Shown here in pieces: positions 49,595-61,450 of a DNA stretch of 64,000 bases (the stretch's first letter is position 1; each line of letters starts with the position of its first letter). The notes beneath the pieces are model-generated. The model made no database searches. It was not told where the DNA came from and saw only the letters and a list, made by a program, of their open reading frames with translations. The translations under genes and the position numbers were made by a program. Origin of the DNA: Epiperipatus broadwayi (lineage: Eukaryota > Onychophora > Udeonychophora > Euonychophora > Peripatidae); contig JAQFVV010006294.1 in assembly GCA_028023455.1 (NCBI GenBank), forward strand, positions 3,745,001 through 3,809,000, written 5' to 3'.

Positions 49595-49760
49595 TGTTTG
49601 CTTCAATATTTGGTGGTCTGCTCTACAGTGTCATTTGACTGTGGATGATTAGGATGTTTAGCAATGTGCTTAATCATCCATTCTTTCAAAAATGCTACAA
49701 ATTTTTTGGATGTGAAACTTGTGCCATTATTTGACAATAGAATTCCAAACTCATATTCTT
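49595..49760 (-). pseudogene. Integrase core relic of the gypsy element
   Basis: The minus strand reads FGILLSNNGTSFTSKKFVAF, LKEWMIKHIAKHPNHPQSND and TVEQTTKY. This is the SDNGTQFTS..F..FL...GI.H....PYHPQSNGQ.ER block of retroviral-type integrases. The second catalytic Asp is changed (SDNG to SNNG), while the Glu of the DDE triad falls at the expected place (TVEQ). Confidence 0.75.
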
Positions 49761-50214
49761 AACTATTTTATATTCTGTCCATTTCAAGTAGGATCTATTA
49801 ATACTAAGAATATATGCTCTTGAAAATGTTCAGCATAATCAATATGCACACTACTCCATAGTTTTGTTACTTTTGACCATGCTATGAATTTTTTTATTGG
49901 TACATTAACTGTTGCTTAGCATTTCTTACAGTTTTTTATGAATTATTCAATACCTGTATTGATGACAGGCCTATATTTCTGTCCTGGACTCAGTGTTACC
50001 ATTCTGTAATTCAATAAGATATCCTTTACTACTAGATAATTTATCTCTAACCTTCAAAAAAGACTTGAGAGTATTTCAGGGTGACAGGCCAACTCTTGCT
50101 AATCTATATAACTAATATTTTTATATCTTTTATTGGCTTTCATCCGGTTTTCTAACTTATCAGTGTTCACTATATCAGTATTCCATTCATCTATATAGTT
50201 TATACTTATTTCAG

Positions 50215-50460
50215 TTAGAATGAATTAGCATGTTTTTTCATATGCCTCTTCTTTAAATTCATTTCAAAGTCATAGTCTAATAATAAATTTAACCAATATA
50301 TTACTCTGCGGTTTAGGTAATGTTGTTTTCTTCTTGACCAAGATTTCCAATAGTGACCTATGATCAATAATACATTTAAATGATTGTCCATACAATTAGT
50401 GGTGAAACTTTTTGATTTCAAAGACAATGGATAATGTCTCCTAATCTAATTGGTGGTAGA
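50215..50460 (-). pseudogene. RNase H relic of the gypsy element
   Basis: The minus strand gives IDHRSLLEIL in one frame, matching the TDHK.L block, then in another frame NRRVIYWLNLLLDYDFEMNL, matching RR.ARW...L..YDFEI. The frameshift between them shows decay. Position between RT and integrase is as expected. Confidence 0.65.
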
Positions 50461-50989
50461 TTTTCTCACAATTAGATAATATTCTCGATGCAAATGTTCT
50501 TGCTCTTTTGACATCTGCTACTAAGTTACTTAAAATGATGCCTACTCCAAATTCAAATGCATCTATAGAAACTCTTAATTTGATACTAATATCATAATGC
50601 ATCAAAAATTTACTTTATAATAATAAAGCCTTTTCTTTGAAAGCTTTTTTTTTTTGGGGGGGGGGGGAGGGTCTATTTCCCAATTTCATTTCTAGCCCTT
50701 TTTAAATAAATTATACAATTGTCAGGCCACATGAGCTTCCTTACAAAAATAGTTTATATTTCACTAGACCCATTAAAGCCTGTAATTTTTTCCTATTTCT
50801 GGGTCTCAAGATATTGTTAACAGTTTTCACTTTTTATGGATCAGTTTTCTGACTTTATTGGATATTATATGTCCCCAAAATTTTATTTCTGTCATCATCA
50901 AAAGCATTTATTGAGATTTTTTTTTTTTTTGCTTTGAACTTTGAAAGTTTATCACATACTTTTAAAAGTTAAGGATGCAGTTATTTGAG

Positions 50990-51235
50990 GGAGGGGGGGA
51001 GCTCACTACTATTTAAATATTATCATAATATGAAATCACTCCATCTATTTTCTGGAACAGCATCCATTTTGAATTGAAAGATATAAATTTCATAAGGTAA
51101 TCTATTATAATTAAATAAACTTCAATGCATGGTAATTGTTAATAATTCCTAAGTTCTTTTAGAGATGGGAATTTGATGGAAAACTGCTTTCAAGTCAATT
51201 TTTGCATAATGTGTGGGCTTTTTATGTTAGTTAAT
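50990..51235 (-). pseudogene. Reverse transcriptase relic of the gypsy element
   Basis: The minus-strand frame reads KPTHYAKIDLKAVFHQIPIS, then LTITMH, NRLPYEIYIFQFKMD and WSDFIL. These match the FSKIDL...YHQI.., F.T..G.Y....LPFG......FQ..M blocks of Ty3/gypsy RT. The catalytic YxDD box is lost or unreadable (WSDFIL in its place). Confidence 0.65.
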
Positions 51236-52796
51236 ATCTAACATTTGACACTGGGTATTGAATATTTGTATTGGTTTTCATTTATAATAATTTGTAATCA
51301 CAAATACATACTTGTCCATTTCATTTGAGTATTATTATTATCAGCATATCGCATTCTGTGCTGACTACATATGTCAAAACTTATTTCACAACTATTTCAT
51401 TGCAGAAGAGATTTTCTGTGTTTTAGAAACTATTGGTATTGTACTATCTCCCAAATCTACCTTTACTGACAAAGTATTTATGTTCTCAGTATTTTAAAAT
51501 AATTTTATAAATGTCTTTTGCTTTCTGTTCTATCTTGATTCTCTTTATCATTTGCATTTTGATTCCTGATAAATCAAATAAAATGATATTTAATATCAGA
51601 TTTATGCTGACTTAAATTATAAATGTTTACTCTTATTTTTTAATTCTATTGGTATGCCAGCTTTTCCTTTAATTTTTATCTTATCACTAGTGACTTTTGC
51701 TTTTATGTTCATCTTGAATAGAAGTGGGAGTTTCTTATAACCAGCTGATAATACTTTCCTCTCTCAGAATATCATTGACACACCCCATTTTCTATTCAAT
51801 ATTTTTAATAGTCAACATTATTTATTATCTTGAATTTGGGATTATTTATCTTGGAAAAGAAGGCTGAACCTTTATAATCTTTTAAGATTTTCATTCAACA
51901 CTACTGTTTCTAAGTAGACCACATTTTTACAGACCCTACAAAAGTTCTTTATTCCACTTACAATTACAAGCCATGTCCCACAGTAGTAGTATATAATAAC
52001 TTTTCTTTTACTGTCAACTGACAGTTTTTATTTTTAACCTTATTTATGGTAATATTATTTGCCTCACTACAACAAAATTTTGAAATTACTTAGATTGATC
52101 CCAAACTAATTTATGATCTATCCCAATTTTAATTGCTGCTTTGTATGTAAGAGTTTTAGAAGCTGCTATCTGATTCTGCTATTGGTTATGTTCCAGAATA
52201 ACTGCTCTAACAAAGCATCTTAAAATGAATCTCTATATGAACAACTTTTTAAAATTCTCTCAGTATCTGAACATAATCTCAGTTTTTCATCTCTCACTTG
52301 CAGCCTGTTTTGAAAATGTAGATATATTACATTTTGATGGTCTTGAACTAAAATAATAATTTAAGTTTTCAACCATTACTTCACATGATAATTTCTCTTG
52401 TTCCTTGTGATCACAGAGACAATTTGCAATTTCAATTAAAGCTTGTTCAGCATAACATAAAGATTTTGATGGAATCATCTATAGATGCATTTATAAAAAA
52501 GAATTCCTCAATCCTCTTTAACCCCAATGAGTTTATTCACATTTAATTCATATATCATAACTTGCAACATCAATGTTAATTTTATGATCTGAATTCAAAT
52601 GAAATACAATAATTTATTATAATTTTGTGATCCAGCTTAGATTTGTTCCAACCACCTTGTCCTTAGGCTGTCTGACTGCACCAAATTTATCTGCTGCATC
52701 CCACATCATGGATTCTGTAATTATGATGTTAATGATTAGACCTGCAGATAAGAAATAAGCAATTTACCATTTAAACCCAGGCTAAATTTAAATTGA

Positions 52797-53280
52797 TGTT
52801 TATTTATCTCAACAAAAAGATATATTCATGAACTAAAGATCTTATAAGGTATATTATTAATATTCATGACCCTTGAGCCTTAGTAAATAATAAGGCCAAG
52901 ATGGTCTGCATAAGTGCCTAGGTTTACTTTGAGAACTTTAGTGGTTAAAATCAGTAAGTAAAACTCTATCTTATACCTCTCTCATTATCTTTGACAGTGA
53001 TATCCCTCTACACTTCTTACATCTTTTATATCCTATAATTCCCAATATAACAAAGTTATAATCCACTTAAAATTTTTTTTTTTTTTTGTATAATAAGGAA
53101 ATTATAAATTTCCTGTTAATAATATAATCTGCTTTCTGTAAACAGAAACAAATTAAAATTAACTAAGATTTTCTGGTTTTTAGTTCTGCTGCATATATTT
53201 TTTAATTTAAAAAATTTCAACACACACATCTATTATATGTATCATTATTTAATTCATTATCTATATATATATTCACACAG
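52797..53280 (-). repeat. 5' LTR of the gypsy relic
   Basis: Partner of 48578-49113. Shared blocks include ATCTGCTTTCTGTAAACAG, AGATTTTCTGGTTTTTAGTT and TTGAG.CTTAGTAA.TAATAA. It is about 50 bp shorter through deletions. The boundary toward the inside (near 52797) is inferred from where similarity stops. Confidence 0.65.
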
Positions 53281-53757
53281 ACATATCACTTAAAATTTAA
53301 TAATATGAGACAAAAATCTCAAAATACATTGCGGTAGCATAGTATCCATATTTACACATGTATTTCAATTATTCATCTTACAAATGAAAATACTAAATTC
53401 TTACAATTAAATCAATATCTTGTTGTCCAAACAATCAAAGTTTTTCTGTTCCTAACCAAATATCACAAAGTATTTTTCGATTCTGCTTTTAATACCATTA
53501 AGTTGTTTATTGATAAACTTCTTTAATTAAAATGTTATAGATTTATTTTTGTTTCAAATTAATAAAAGTTGATTTTATAATATATATATTTTATAATTGC
53601 ATCTTTTATTCAGTCGTATAATATTGACCTATTGGAAACTGTGATCAGATTAGACAGATGAAGAATAGTGTAATGCTCTTCGTATATGAAAATCAACTAT
53701 AAATAATAAATAAACCGTACCCAATAAAGAGCACCTCCAAGTCTAAGTAATGTTTTA

Positions 53758-53872
53758 GTTACATTTTCATTTACCATTGTCAAATTTCTTCCATTCACAA
53801 CTTTGACGCCATCCATTTCAAGTAAATACAATAATGATTATTACTAATCATTTTCAGAACTAGAGATTGTCT
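53758..53872. repeat. Dispersed repeat, copy 2
   Basis: Near-identical partner of 2700-2814, same orientation, 51 kb away. It lies just outside the upper LTR of the gypsy remnant, with no visible relation to it. Similarity falls off sharply at both edges, which suggests a mobile unit or a conserved internal part of one. Confidence 0.7.
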
Positions 53873-54004
53873 CTAGCACAGATATAAACTTTAAACCTCA
53901 GTTAAAGATTAATATATCTGATTTTTTTATTTTACTCACACGGAGTTATTAATAAACACTTCCATACTTCCCCATAGTTTTTAAATTTACTTAAATAAAG
54001 ATAT

Positions 54005-54085
54005 AATAAAAGACAAATGACCCCCAAGATGCATTTCATGCTGAACCAGCACTCATCAGTTGGCCCAAATCATCTTTTTCTACTT
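54005..54085 (-). repeat. Fragment of the same SINE-like family, joined to a 79-bp-type repeat
   Basis: TTCATGCTGAACCAGCACTC and ATCAGTTGGCCCAAATCATC match the SINE core. It is preceded by a block (53953-54022) that recurs at 60500-60577 (CCATACTTCCCCAT, ATAAAGATATAATAAAAGAC). The join ATAAAAGACAAATG may be one end of a longer version of the SINE family. Confidence 0.55.
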
Positions 54086-54324
54086 CAATCATTTTAGTTA
54101 GTGTAGGATCTGGTTATTGTAAGATTCTCACCCACCTGTCATCTCACTATATATACTGCACAATGGAGTAGTCTGTTTGTGCAACCCTGTTTCTCTTCTT
54201 TAACTACATTCACACCATTTCTGATTTCAATTTCCTTATTTCTTTTTTTTTTTTTAACTCAAGACTTGAGAATTAAGAAATCAATGACAAGGACAGGTGT
54301 ACTAGACTAATAGTTGCTTAGTTG

Positions 54325-55700
54325 TGATCTTTACTTGAGGCAATACAATCACTAATGAGTTCATGTGGAATTGGATTTGAGGCAGGAGTTCCATCTGGGA
54401 AAGATTGTATTTTTAGGTAGTCTTTTACCTCGAAAATTTGGTCTAAAAAGGTCTGTGCCACACAATTTGAATAGAAGATTACTTATTATAATGATATAAA
54501 TAATAATATGAGTAGCAGTGGTAAAGCAGAAGGCAGTGATAGCATTAAAGATAAGTATTATAAATGTAATTGTTTCTAAATATATGTACATGAAATGTGT
54601 AAACTTGACTTCATACAAATTCTTCAAGACCGGATGGAGGATTGAATGGGTGGCTAAGGAGCTGTCAAGATTAAACACTGATATAGCTATTCTTTGTGAA
54701 ACTCATCATCTAGAAGAAGGAAGTTTGATAGAATAAATAAATAGCTGTTTTGGGGGAGAATAAATCAATAAATGAAAGAAAAATGGATTGTTGGATTTAA
54801 TATAAAGTCTAATTTAATACCATCTATTGTTGGAATTTCTCAGTATGTCAGTAAAAGCGAATGATCTTCAAACTCTGCCTGCACAATGATACTAGTGCCC
54901 ATTTTATTAATTTCTATGCTCTAATCTTAGATTCGGTGAAATAATTTATTCCTTGCTGGATACTAATATTACAACAATGTTATTAAAAGATTAAATTTTA
55001 CTTCTTGAAGAATTTAAGCTATATATTAGTACAAATGGTAGACTTTGACCAAAAGTTATAGAAATAATGATAATGGTGCTGTGAATTCAAGTGAAATGTT
55101 GTTATTGAATTTTTGTACAATACAGAATTGACCTTCACAAATATTTTGTTTAGGCAGAAAAACTGCTATGCATCAATATTCAAATCAATAGCCTTTAATA
55201 GATTATATTATAGTTAGTAGTTACAATAAAAGAGGAGTTTATTATACTGAGCGCAAGCACATATTGTTGGATGGATCTTAAATTATAATTCTCAAAGATC
55301 AAAATAATAAATCCATTAAAAAGTAAATCTTATTCCACATTTACAAGAAAAATGATGTTCATTCTTTAAAAATAACTAATACATGTACTGAATTAAACAA
55401 ATTGCTAATTGGGATTTTCAAGATTTATATTACATGTAAATCTATTTTTAGGTTCACTAAAAAAATCATAACTGGTTTTCAGATAATGTTCTTCTTACTA
55501 ATAATTTGATTTAAAAAAAATACGGCCTTTTTTTGCTTGGCAGAATAATAAATGTGAAACTTCATAATAAAATAGAGACCAGAAGATAGAAGTTCTATGA
55601 CTGACAAGATGGTTAAAATGATTAGTAGATTAAAACTGCAAAGAAAATAGATATTTTCTGATTGTGGTCACATTAAATCTTTTTTAAAAGAAACATATAT
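54325..55700 (+). mobile_element. LINE copy B, 5' half (leader and endonuclease)
   Basis: Homologous to LINE copy A from the leader (GAATTGGATTTGAGGC) onward. The endonuclease start reads ARELSRLNTD-like sequence (AKELSRLNTDIAILCETHHL) followed by EEGSLIE. Similarity to copy A continues to about 55690 (CTGCAAAGAAA, HIKSFLKETYMPQ) and then stops. The RT half is found from about 59640 on, so about 4 kb of other DNA splits the copy. Confidence 0.7.
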
Positions 55701-57012
55701 GCCTCAATATATGTCTTGGAAGAAAAAATAATTATATAAAAAAATAAAATATTAACAAGGTTATTCAATTTCTGTTTTTGATGTTGTTAACTTACTAGAT
55801 CATGTTACAGATATAAGAAAATAATAGTTTTAAAAATAGTAAAACATAACTTTTATCTCAATTATGGATATGCCTGATTGTGGGATGAGAGAAGTTGCAC
55901 ATATGGATGTTGAATGAATGCAAATACATACATATTCAGGTCAATATATTCATTTATTGGATAAAAATATTACAAATATATATAAGATATTGACCTACAA
56001 AATTTACTTATTTTGTTTTTTTTGATAATTTAATTTTTTTGTTTTTGTTTACAAAGATTAAGTAGAAAAAAAACAACAACAACATTGTATTACTTCTGAA
56101 ACAAAATAAATACTTGATAATAGAGAGTTCAATAAAAAAATTATTCTAAAAATTTATAAGAAAATAAAATATTCTAATTTATTTTGGGTATCACTAAACA
56201 TAATGGATTTCTGAAAAGGTGCAAAGAAGAAGTAGGTGTCCATTTCATTTTTATCAGCCAGACTCTTGGAAAACTGGAAAGGTTAAACATATCTCATCCC
56301 TATATGTCAATTATTCAATTTTCTAAGAATATACAAAATATCACAAGATCTTAATCAAAGCAATAACCATGACATTAAACAGAAAATTGTATAAAATATT
56401 ATTTGTGGATCAAAATGGCCACGTAGAAAAACAATATTCTACCAAATAAAAATGGGTTATACAATTAGCAATAAAATAAAACAATATAATGCAGACAGTA
56501 ATATTTTTATTACAGAATACAAATGTAAATTAGCAGAATTACATTATTTTTAAAATTGTGTTTCATCTTGATTTCATACTTTTAAAAAAATTAATCTTAA
56601 AAATACTTAAGTTTTCAATTAATATAATTTCACTTTTGTAAAGAGAAAAATTAGACATTAATGAACTTTGCAATTTGTCACATTTATATATACATATTAT
56701 TTGTATTAATTAAAATGAATTCAAATAAGCTTAAGAATAATGAATCAATAAATATTAAATTTTTTATGAATTCAAATGCGCTTCAGTAAGTTTATGCGTA
56801 TCAAAATAGTCATAAAATAAAATATTATTATAAATTAAAATTAAGCAGATAGGTAAAGTTCTTTTAAGGATAAATAGATTATTATTTTATAATGTATTTA
56901 TTAAAGAATGCAAATAATACAATATTAATAATTATATTTGAAAATGGAGATTCCAATGTTTCATTAATGAATTTAAGTCAATTATTTTATATAGCACGAT
57001 GTTTATAAACTG

Positions 57013-57114
57013 TAATATTTAAACAGCATTAAACTGTTGCACATGCGCTTTGGATTCATTTTATAGTTAAAATCCAAAGCGCATGTGCAACAGTTTAATG
57101 CTGTTTAAATATTA
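57013..57114. mobile_element. Hairpin MITE with perfect 44-bp arms
   Basis: The arms TAATATTTAAACAGC... (57013-57056) and its exact complement (57071-57114) enclose a 14-bp loop. Both arms contain GCACATGCGC. The TA ends suggest a Tc1/mariner-type MITE, but the arms are perfect, so a young element or a hairpin kept by gene conversion are both possible. Confidence 0.7.
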
Positions 57115-57135
57115 ATGAGTTTAGTGTATGTATTA

Positions 57136-57497
57136 CAAGGGCCCAACCTTTTTGCACTTAAGAGCACATTCTATAATACCGGCCAGGTGGCGGGCACTTT
57201 ATTTTTTCAATGTAAATTTATAGTTGAATATTGTTAATAATACACATAATGTACAAAAAAATATTTATTTCAAAAATAAAATTTTAATATATAATTAACG
57301 TTTATATTTTTACGCTGTAAAAGTATAGTATGCTCTACAATTTGATTACAATATAATACAATAATTTATAAGAAATTTTAAAAATTAAATTTATTTCTAT
57401 CAGATAAATAATGTTTTATCGTGTTCGGATAGCGGCGAGCACGTAAAATGGTCTGCGGGCACCATGGTGCCCACGGGCATAGGGTTGGGGACCCCTG
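57136..57497. mobile_element. Non-autonomous hAT element (MITE), 362 bp
   Basis: The ends are CAAGGGCCCAACC and, inverted, CAGGGGTCCCCAACC. A perfect 8-bp duplication ATGTATTA lies at 57128-57135 and 57498-57505. GC-rich shoulders (CCGGCCAGGTGGCGGGC; GCGGGCACCATGGTGCCC) are inside the ends. No coding frame. It lies only 21 bp from the hairpin MITE. Confidence 0.9.
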
Positions 57498-57889
57498 ATG
57501 TATTATATAATCTATTTATTAGTTTATAAAACATTTTATGCATGTGGTAATTTTAATATATTCTAGGCAAATAAAAGACACGTGTTTATTTGAAATATTA
57601 AGCAGGAAAGCGAATATAAGGAATTACTTTATGGCACAATAGTATAAAATATTTTAATGGATATTTGAAAAAGTTAATTAATTTAGAAATAGTCTTCCAT
57701 TATTTCTGCTCAAATTCCAAATGCAACATTATCTAAATCAATAGATTTCATATACCAAATAAACATTTATATTGTGCTATTATAACTAAAGAAAGTAGTT
57801 ATCTTAACAAATGAATTTAATCGGGCAAATATCAGCTTATTTCTAACTCCTATATATATATAATTTGCTTATATTGAATATTTCCTACA

Positions 57890-57960
57890 TATATAATTAC
57901 AGGGATTTGAACTTGGGATTTTTTAGTCTATTCATTCTTCACTCCATCTCAAGCAATTGA
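57890..57960 (-). repeat. Isolated tRNA-like B-box fragment
   Basis: The minus strand of AATTACAGGGATTTGAACTT gives AAGTTCAAATCCCTG, a good B box, with the same AATTA-rich neighbour as the SINE family at 37165. No core follows, so it is a head fragment. Confidence 0.4.
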
Positions 57961-58201
57961 TACATTATGCCCATATATATATGTAGCTACTTATTTTTCT
58001 TTTCTTTTGAATGTTTAGTAAAAAATTTCAAATTAAGAAAATATATAATAAAATTATTTTGAGGAATAAATAAAACTTTGAGGTTATTGTCGGCATCAGA
58101 TATTTATTTTGTTAATTATTAAACAATTTTATATTAATTTATTTATATGTACTTATAATAACTGAAACACAGGCTTATTATATACCTGTGTCTATATATG
58201 T

Positions 58202-58581
58202 AATATAGGGTATATGAGGTTCAGATTGACCTTAGGTCAACATGGATGTGACAAGAATCTTGGCCTCAGGGTGGCCTTCAAGCATTCCATCATCAGATTT
58301 TCAATTGGATGTACGGTCGAAGAGTTGGAGTATGTAGTAGATTGGAGCCTGTCCATTAAAGTATGAAGATTGTCTATCTTAATATATATCTGAGCACTTA
58401 TAGTATATATGTGTTGGAGATGATAATCTGGACCAACTGATGATTGCTGGTTTAGCATGAAATACATATAGTGGTGATTATTTATCTTTTCAGCATATAT
58501 GTGCTTGAGTGTATCAGTGTTATTAGATTGATTGGAGAATGATGGGTCATGTGAAAGTCTGTGCTCATATACCCTATATTA
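58202..58581 (+). mobile_element. SINE-like repeat copy with 17-bp inverted ends
   Basis: The core (CATCATCAGATTTTCAAT, GGAGCCTGTCCATTAAAG, ACTGATGATTGCTGGTTTAG) matches 37440-37700. Its outer ends are an inverted repeat, AATATAGGGTATATGAG at 58202 and its complement near 58564-58580, different in sequence from the inverted ends at 37165-37370. Confidence 0.6.
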
Positions 58582-58740
58582 TAAGTACTTATGTAATGAA
58601 ATTATATTTTGTTATCAATTATTCAGCGATTTTTTAAAAAATATATTCTTATTTTTCTCCTTTTACTTTCTTTGGATTTCTTCATATATATGAATATTGC
58701 GAATTAGCCAAATAAATTTTTTACTTTGAGGGAATATATA

Positions 58741-58860
58741 TACTAGTCCGTTTGCGTGTGTAGCGCAATTGTCCTCAAAGCTGTAAATTGTTAATAAATA
58801 AATAAACACAAAATTTACAGCTTTGAGGACAATTACGCTACACACGCAAACGGATTAGTA
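58741..58860. mobile_element. Hairpin MITE, 120 bp, 49-bp arms
   Basis: The arms TACTAGTCCGTTTGCGTG... (58741-58789) and complement (58812-58860) match at 47 of 49 positions or so. They are much richer in G and C than the surroundings (GTGTGTAGCGCAATTG). TATA flanks both sides, suggesting a TA target and a Tc1/mariner-type MITE. Confidence 0.7.
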
Positions 58861-60498
58861 TATATGAATATTATTCAGCGATTCTTAATCTCATTCATCT
58901 CAACATTTATTTTGGATTTAATAAATATTTGTGAATACTAACTCTTCTGATGGATTGCATAATAATTTCATCATGTACTCTAATTGATATTTGGCACATG
59001 GCTTGCATTCCCAGTGAGCTTGTCTCAGTGAGGTTGGAAAATTTAGCTGGCACATACATTTGGTAAATATCATGATTTACATGGACATCATAAATATAAA
59101 ATATCTGTTGTTATGATAAATAAATGAGCTTTGATTTTCAAATTGTTATATTATTTGTGCTATGTAGCATATACATAAGATGATCAAGATATTCTTTATA
59201 TATAAATTGCCAATTGTCATGTATGGTTATAAGCTTAAACTAACCAGTTATGACATTAGATACAAAGTAAAGAAAACAATACTATGATAGAATACAAATT
59301 CTACTTATTACATAGAAGTTTATATTCACCATATATAAATTAGTAGGAATCTCCAGAATACAACTTATCACATCATTATGTATATTCAAAGACATATTTA
59401 TTCTATAAAACACAGCAATTAAAATGAAGGGTTAAGTTGCAAATCAATGATCAAACATCCATAAACCATAAAAATGAGCCTTCTGCTATTAATGAATCTT
59501 TTCCTGGTTAAATGCAGTTATGGCAAATCTTATAAAAACATAGAATATGTTACTCAATAAATATATTTGGCCCCTGACCATTACATTATGGACTTGACAA
59601 ATAGTATTATAATCCTAGTAGCTCGAGAAATAACACTCCTTTTTATGGTGACTTTTAATGAAATATCTATTTTATTTCATTTAAATTTGACAAAAATATC
59701 CAGCTTAATGCAATCAAAATAGCCATTTGTAATCTTAAAAATGGAAAGATTGCACTGCAGATTCTGATGGATGTTTTTAAAATATGATAGTGATATGTTA
59801 GCTTCAAAAATATTGGAATGTTTTTAAGAATATATGAAGCAAAGAAGTTGTTCCATGTGATTTTAGGAATGATTCTATTATTCCAATTGTAAAAAATAAA
59901 GGGAATAAACAACCAGTAATTATCATGGAATATTATTATTATTATCCAGTATAGCAAAAGTATTTTCAAGGATCTGTTGAATAGATTGCTTCCAGTCATA
60001 GGTGAATGGCTACCAGAGATTTAATGTAGTTTGAAAGAATTAAGATACATTACGGATACAATTTTTGTTGCCAGGCAAATGCAGAAAGATGCCAGGAACA
60101 AGAGAGATTTGTATAATTCTTTTGTTATATTGGTCAAGGTATTTTATTCAATTAATTGAACAAGTTCATGGCATTGTTTGAAATTAATTGGTTGTCCACC
60201 AAAATTTATTTGTAGTATAAAACTTTTATATTATGAAATGAGTGTGTTATTACTACCAGTGGAAAATCTAATATATTTGAAAGCAAAACTGATATTAAAC
60301 AAGGATGGGTATTTTCTCCAATATTATTTATTTTTTATAATAGTTGTGTTTGGAACTGTTTGTAGGTGGTTTAAGAAGGATCAAGATGTGATGCAGGTTT
60401 GGTGGTGGAATTCTTAATTTGAATCAATTAAAAGTAAAAACAAGAACATCTTTTTGGATTCTGAATTTACAATAAATTGATTATAGTACTATATTTTC

Positions 60499-60577
60499 AT
60501 AAATATAATAAACACCTCCATACTTCCCCATTCTTTTTAAATTCATATAAATAAAGATATAATAAAAGACAAATGCC
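60499..60577. mobile_element. 79-bp insertion with 10-bp target duplication in LINE copy B
   Basis: A perfect CTATATTTTC duplication lies at 60489-60498 and 60578-60587. The insert (CACCTCCATACTTCCCCATT, ATAAAGATATAATAAAAGAC) matches 53953-54022, which there is fused to the SINE-like core. It is probably a short, truncated member of that SINE family. Confidence 0.7.
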
Positions 60578-60859
60578 CTATATTTTCTGTGCAAAAGATA
60601 ATTTACAATACATGCTTGATGTTTTGAATGCAGCATTGAAAGACTAGTTTAATAATTAATGTCCAAAAAACTCAGTTCTTTATCAGCCAATAATGGAAGA
60701 AAAATCCTTAACTGCTTTTAGCTTGGATGATTTACAGTTTGATTATATAAAACAATTTAAATATTTTAATAGTTTTATAAATAGAAAAGTGGTCTTGGAT
60801 GTTGAGATACAGCTTAAAAAATGTGCTGACACTGCTTTTGACAAGTTGAAAGAGTATTT

Positions 60860-61450
60860 GATTACAGGGAAATAATATTACAATTAAATTAGTTATATAC
60901 AGAGCTATTTATTTTACAAAGTGCAGATTTTATTGAAATTAAACTGTCTCAGTATTTGTGATCTGATTGACTAAGTGCTTGAGAGGTTTGCACTCTCTCA
61001 GTTTAATACAGAGCTATTATTTTATCAAATTTACTATATGAAAATAAGATTTGGCCAGCCATCACTACAATATAAAAGCATTTGAAAATTTTCATTTAAA
61101 GATCTGCAAAAATTTTAAAAATACAATAGCAAGAACATAAAACTAATCAATATATTCTTTAACTTGCTTAATGTGATTCTATAAGAGTACACTATTTTAA
61201 ATTCTCAACTGCATTGAATTGGATATAATATCTCATTGCAGAGAAATAAATTAGTTGTATATAGATCTAATAATTTACTTAATTTATTATATGGACATGA
61301 GATTTGGATATCCTATCAACACAATATAAAGGCATTAGAAAAATTTCATTTAAGAATGCTTTATAAAATTTTAATAGTACAATGGCAAGATCATAAAAAT
61401 ATTCTTCAACTTGAAGGATGTGATATTGTGAAATCATACCATGTAAAAAC
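60860..61450 (+). repeat. Internal tandem duplication in LINE copy B
   Basis: The block GATTACAGGGAAATAATATT at 60860 recurs as CATTGCAGAGAAATAAATTA at 61234. Each unit carries the LVVY....LLYG.EIW...W.D coding stretch. The period is longer than in copy A (374 vs 243) mainly because unit 1 carries an insertion of about 110 bp flanked by the repeated ATACAGAGCTATT. Confidence 0.65.

Larger units (their letters stand above)
48578..53280 (-). mobile_element. Decayed full-length Ty3/gypsy LTR retrotransposon, 4.7 kb
   Basis: Two related terminal repeats (48578-49113 and 52797-53280) enclose pol relics in the minus-strand order RT, RNase H, integrase. A purine tract, AAAGAGGGAGG on the minus strand (49121-49133), lies just before the 3' LTR, as needed for plus-strand priming. 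The LTRs differ by many substitutions and indels (perhaps a quarter of positions), so the insertion is old. All frames are broken. A gag-like region may lie in 51.9-52.6 kb, but I could not confirm it. Confidence 0.75.
55700..59640. other. Insertion complex splitting LINE copy B
   Basis: About 3.9 kb with no similarity to LINE copy A. It contains two hairpin MITEs, a hAT MITE and a SINE-like unit, listed separately. The remaining sequence (55700-57000, 58900-59600) is AT-rich and shows no gene. Confidence 0.5.

Noticed and set aside
51312-51497. Plus-strand 61-codon frame in the gypsy element
   Set aside because: The coding signal here is on the minus strand (pol). The plus-strand frame is a shadow.
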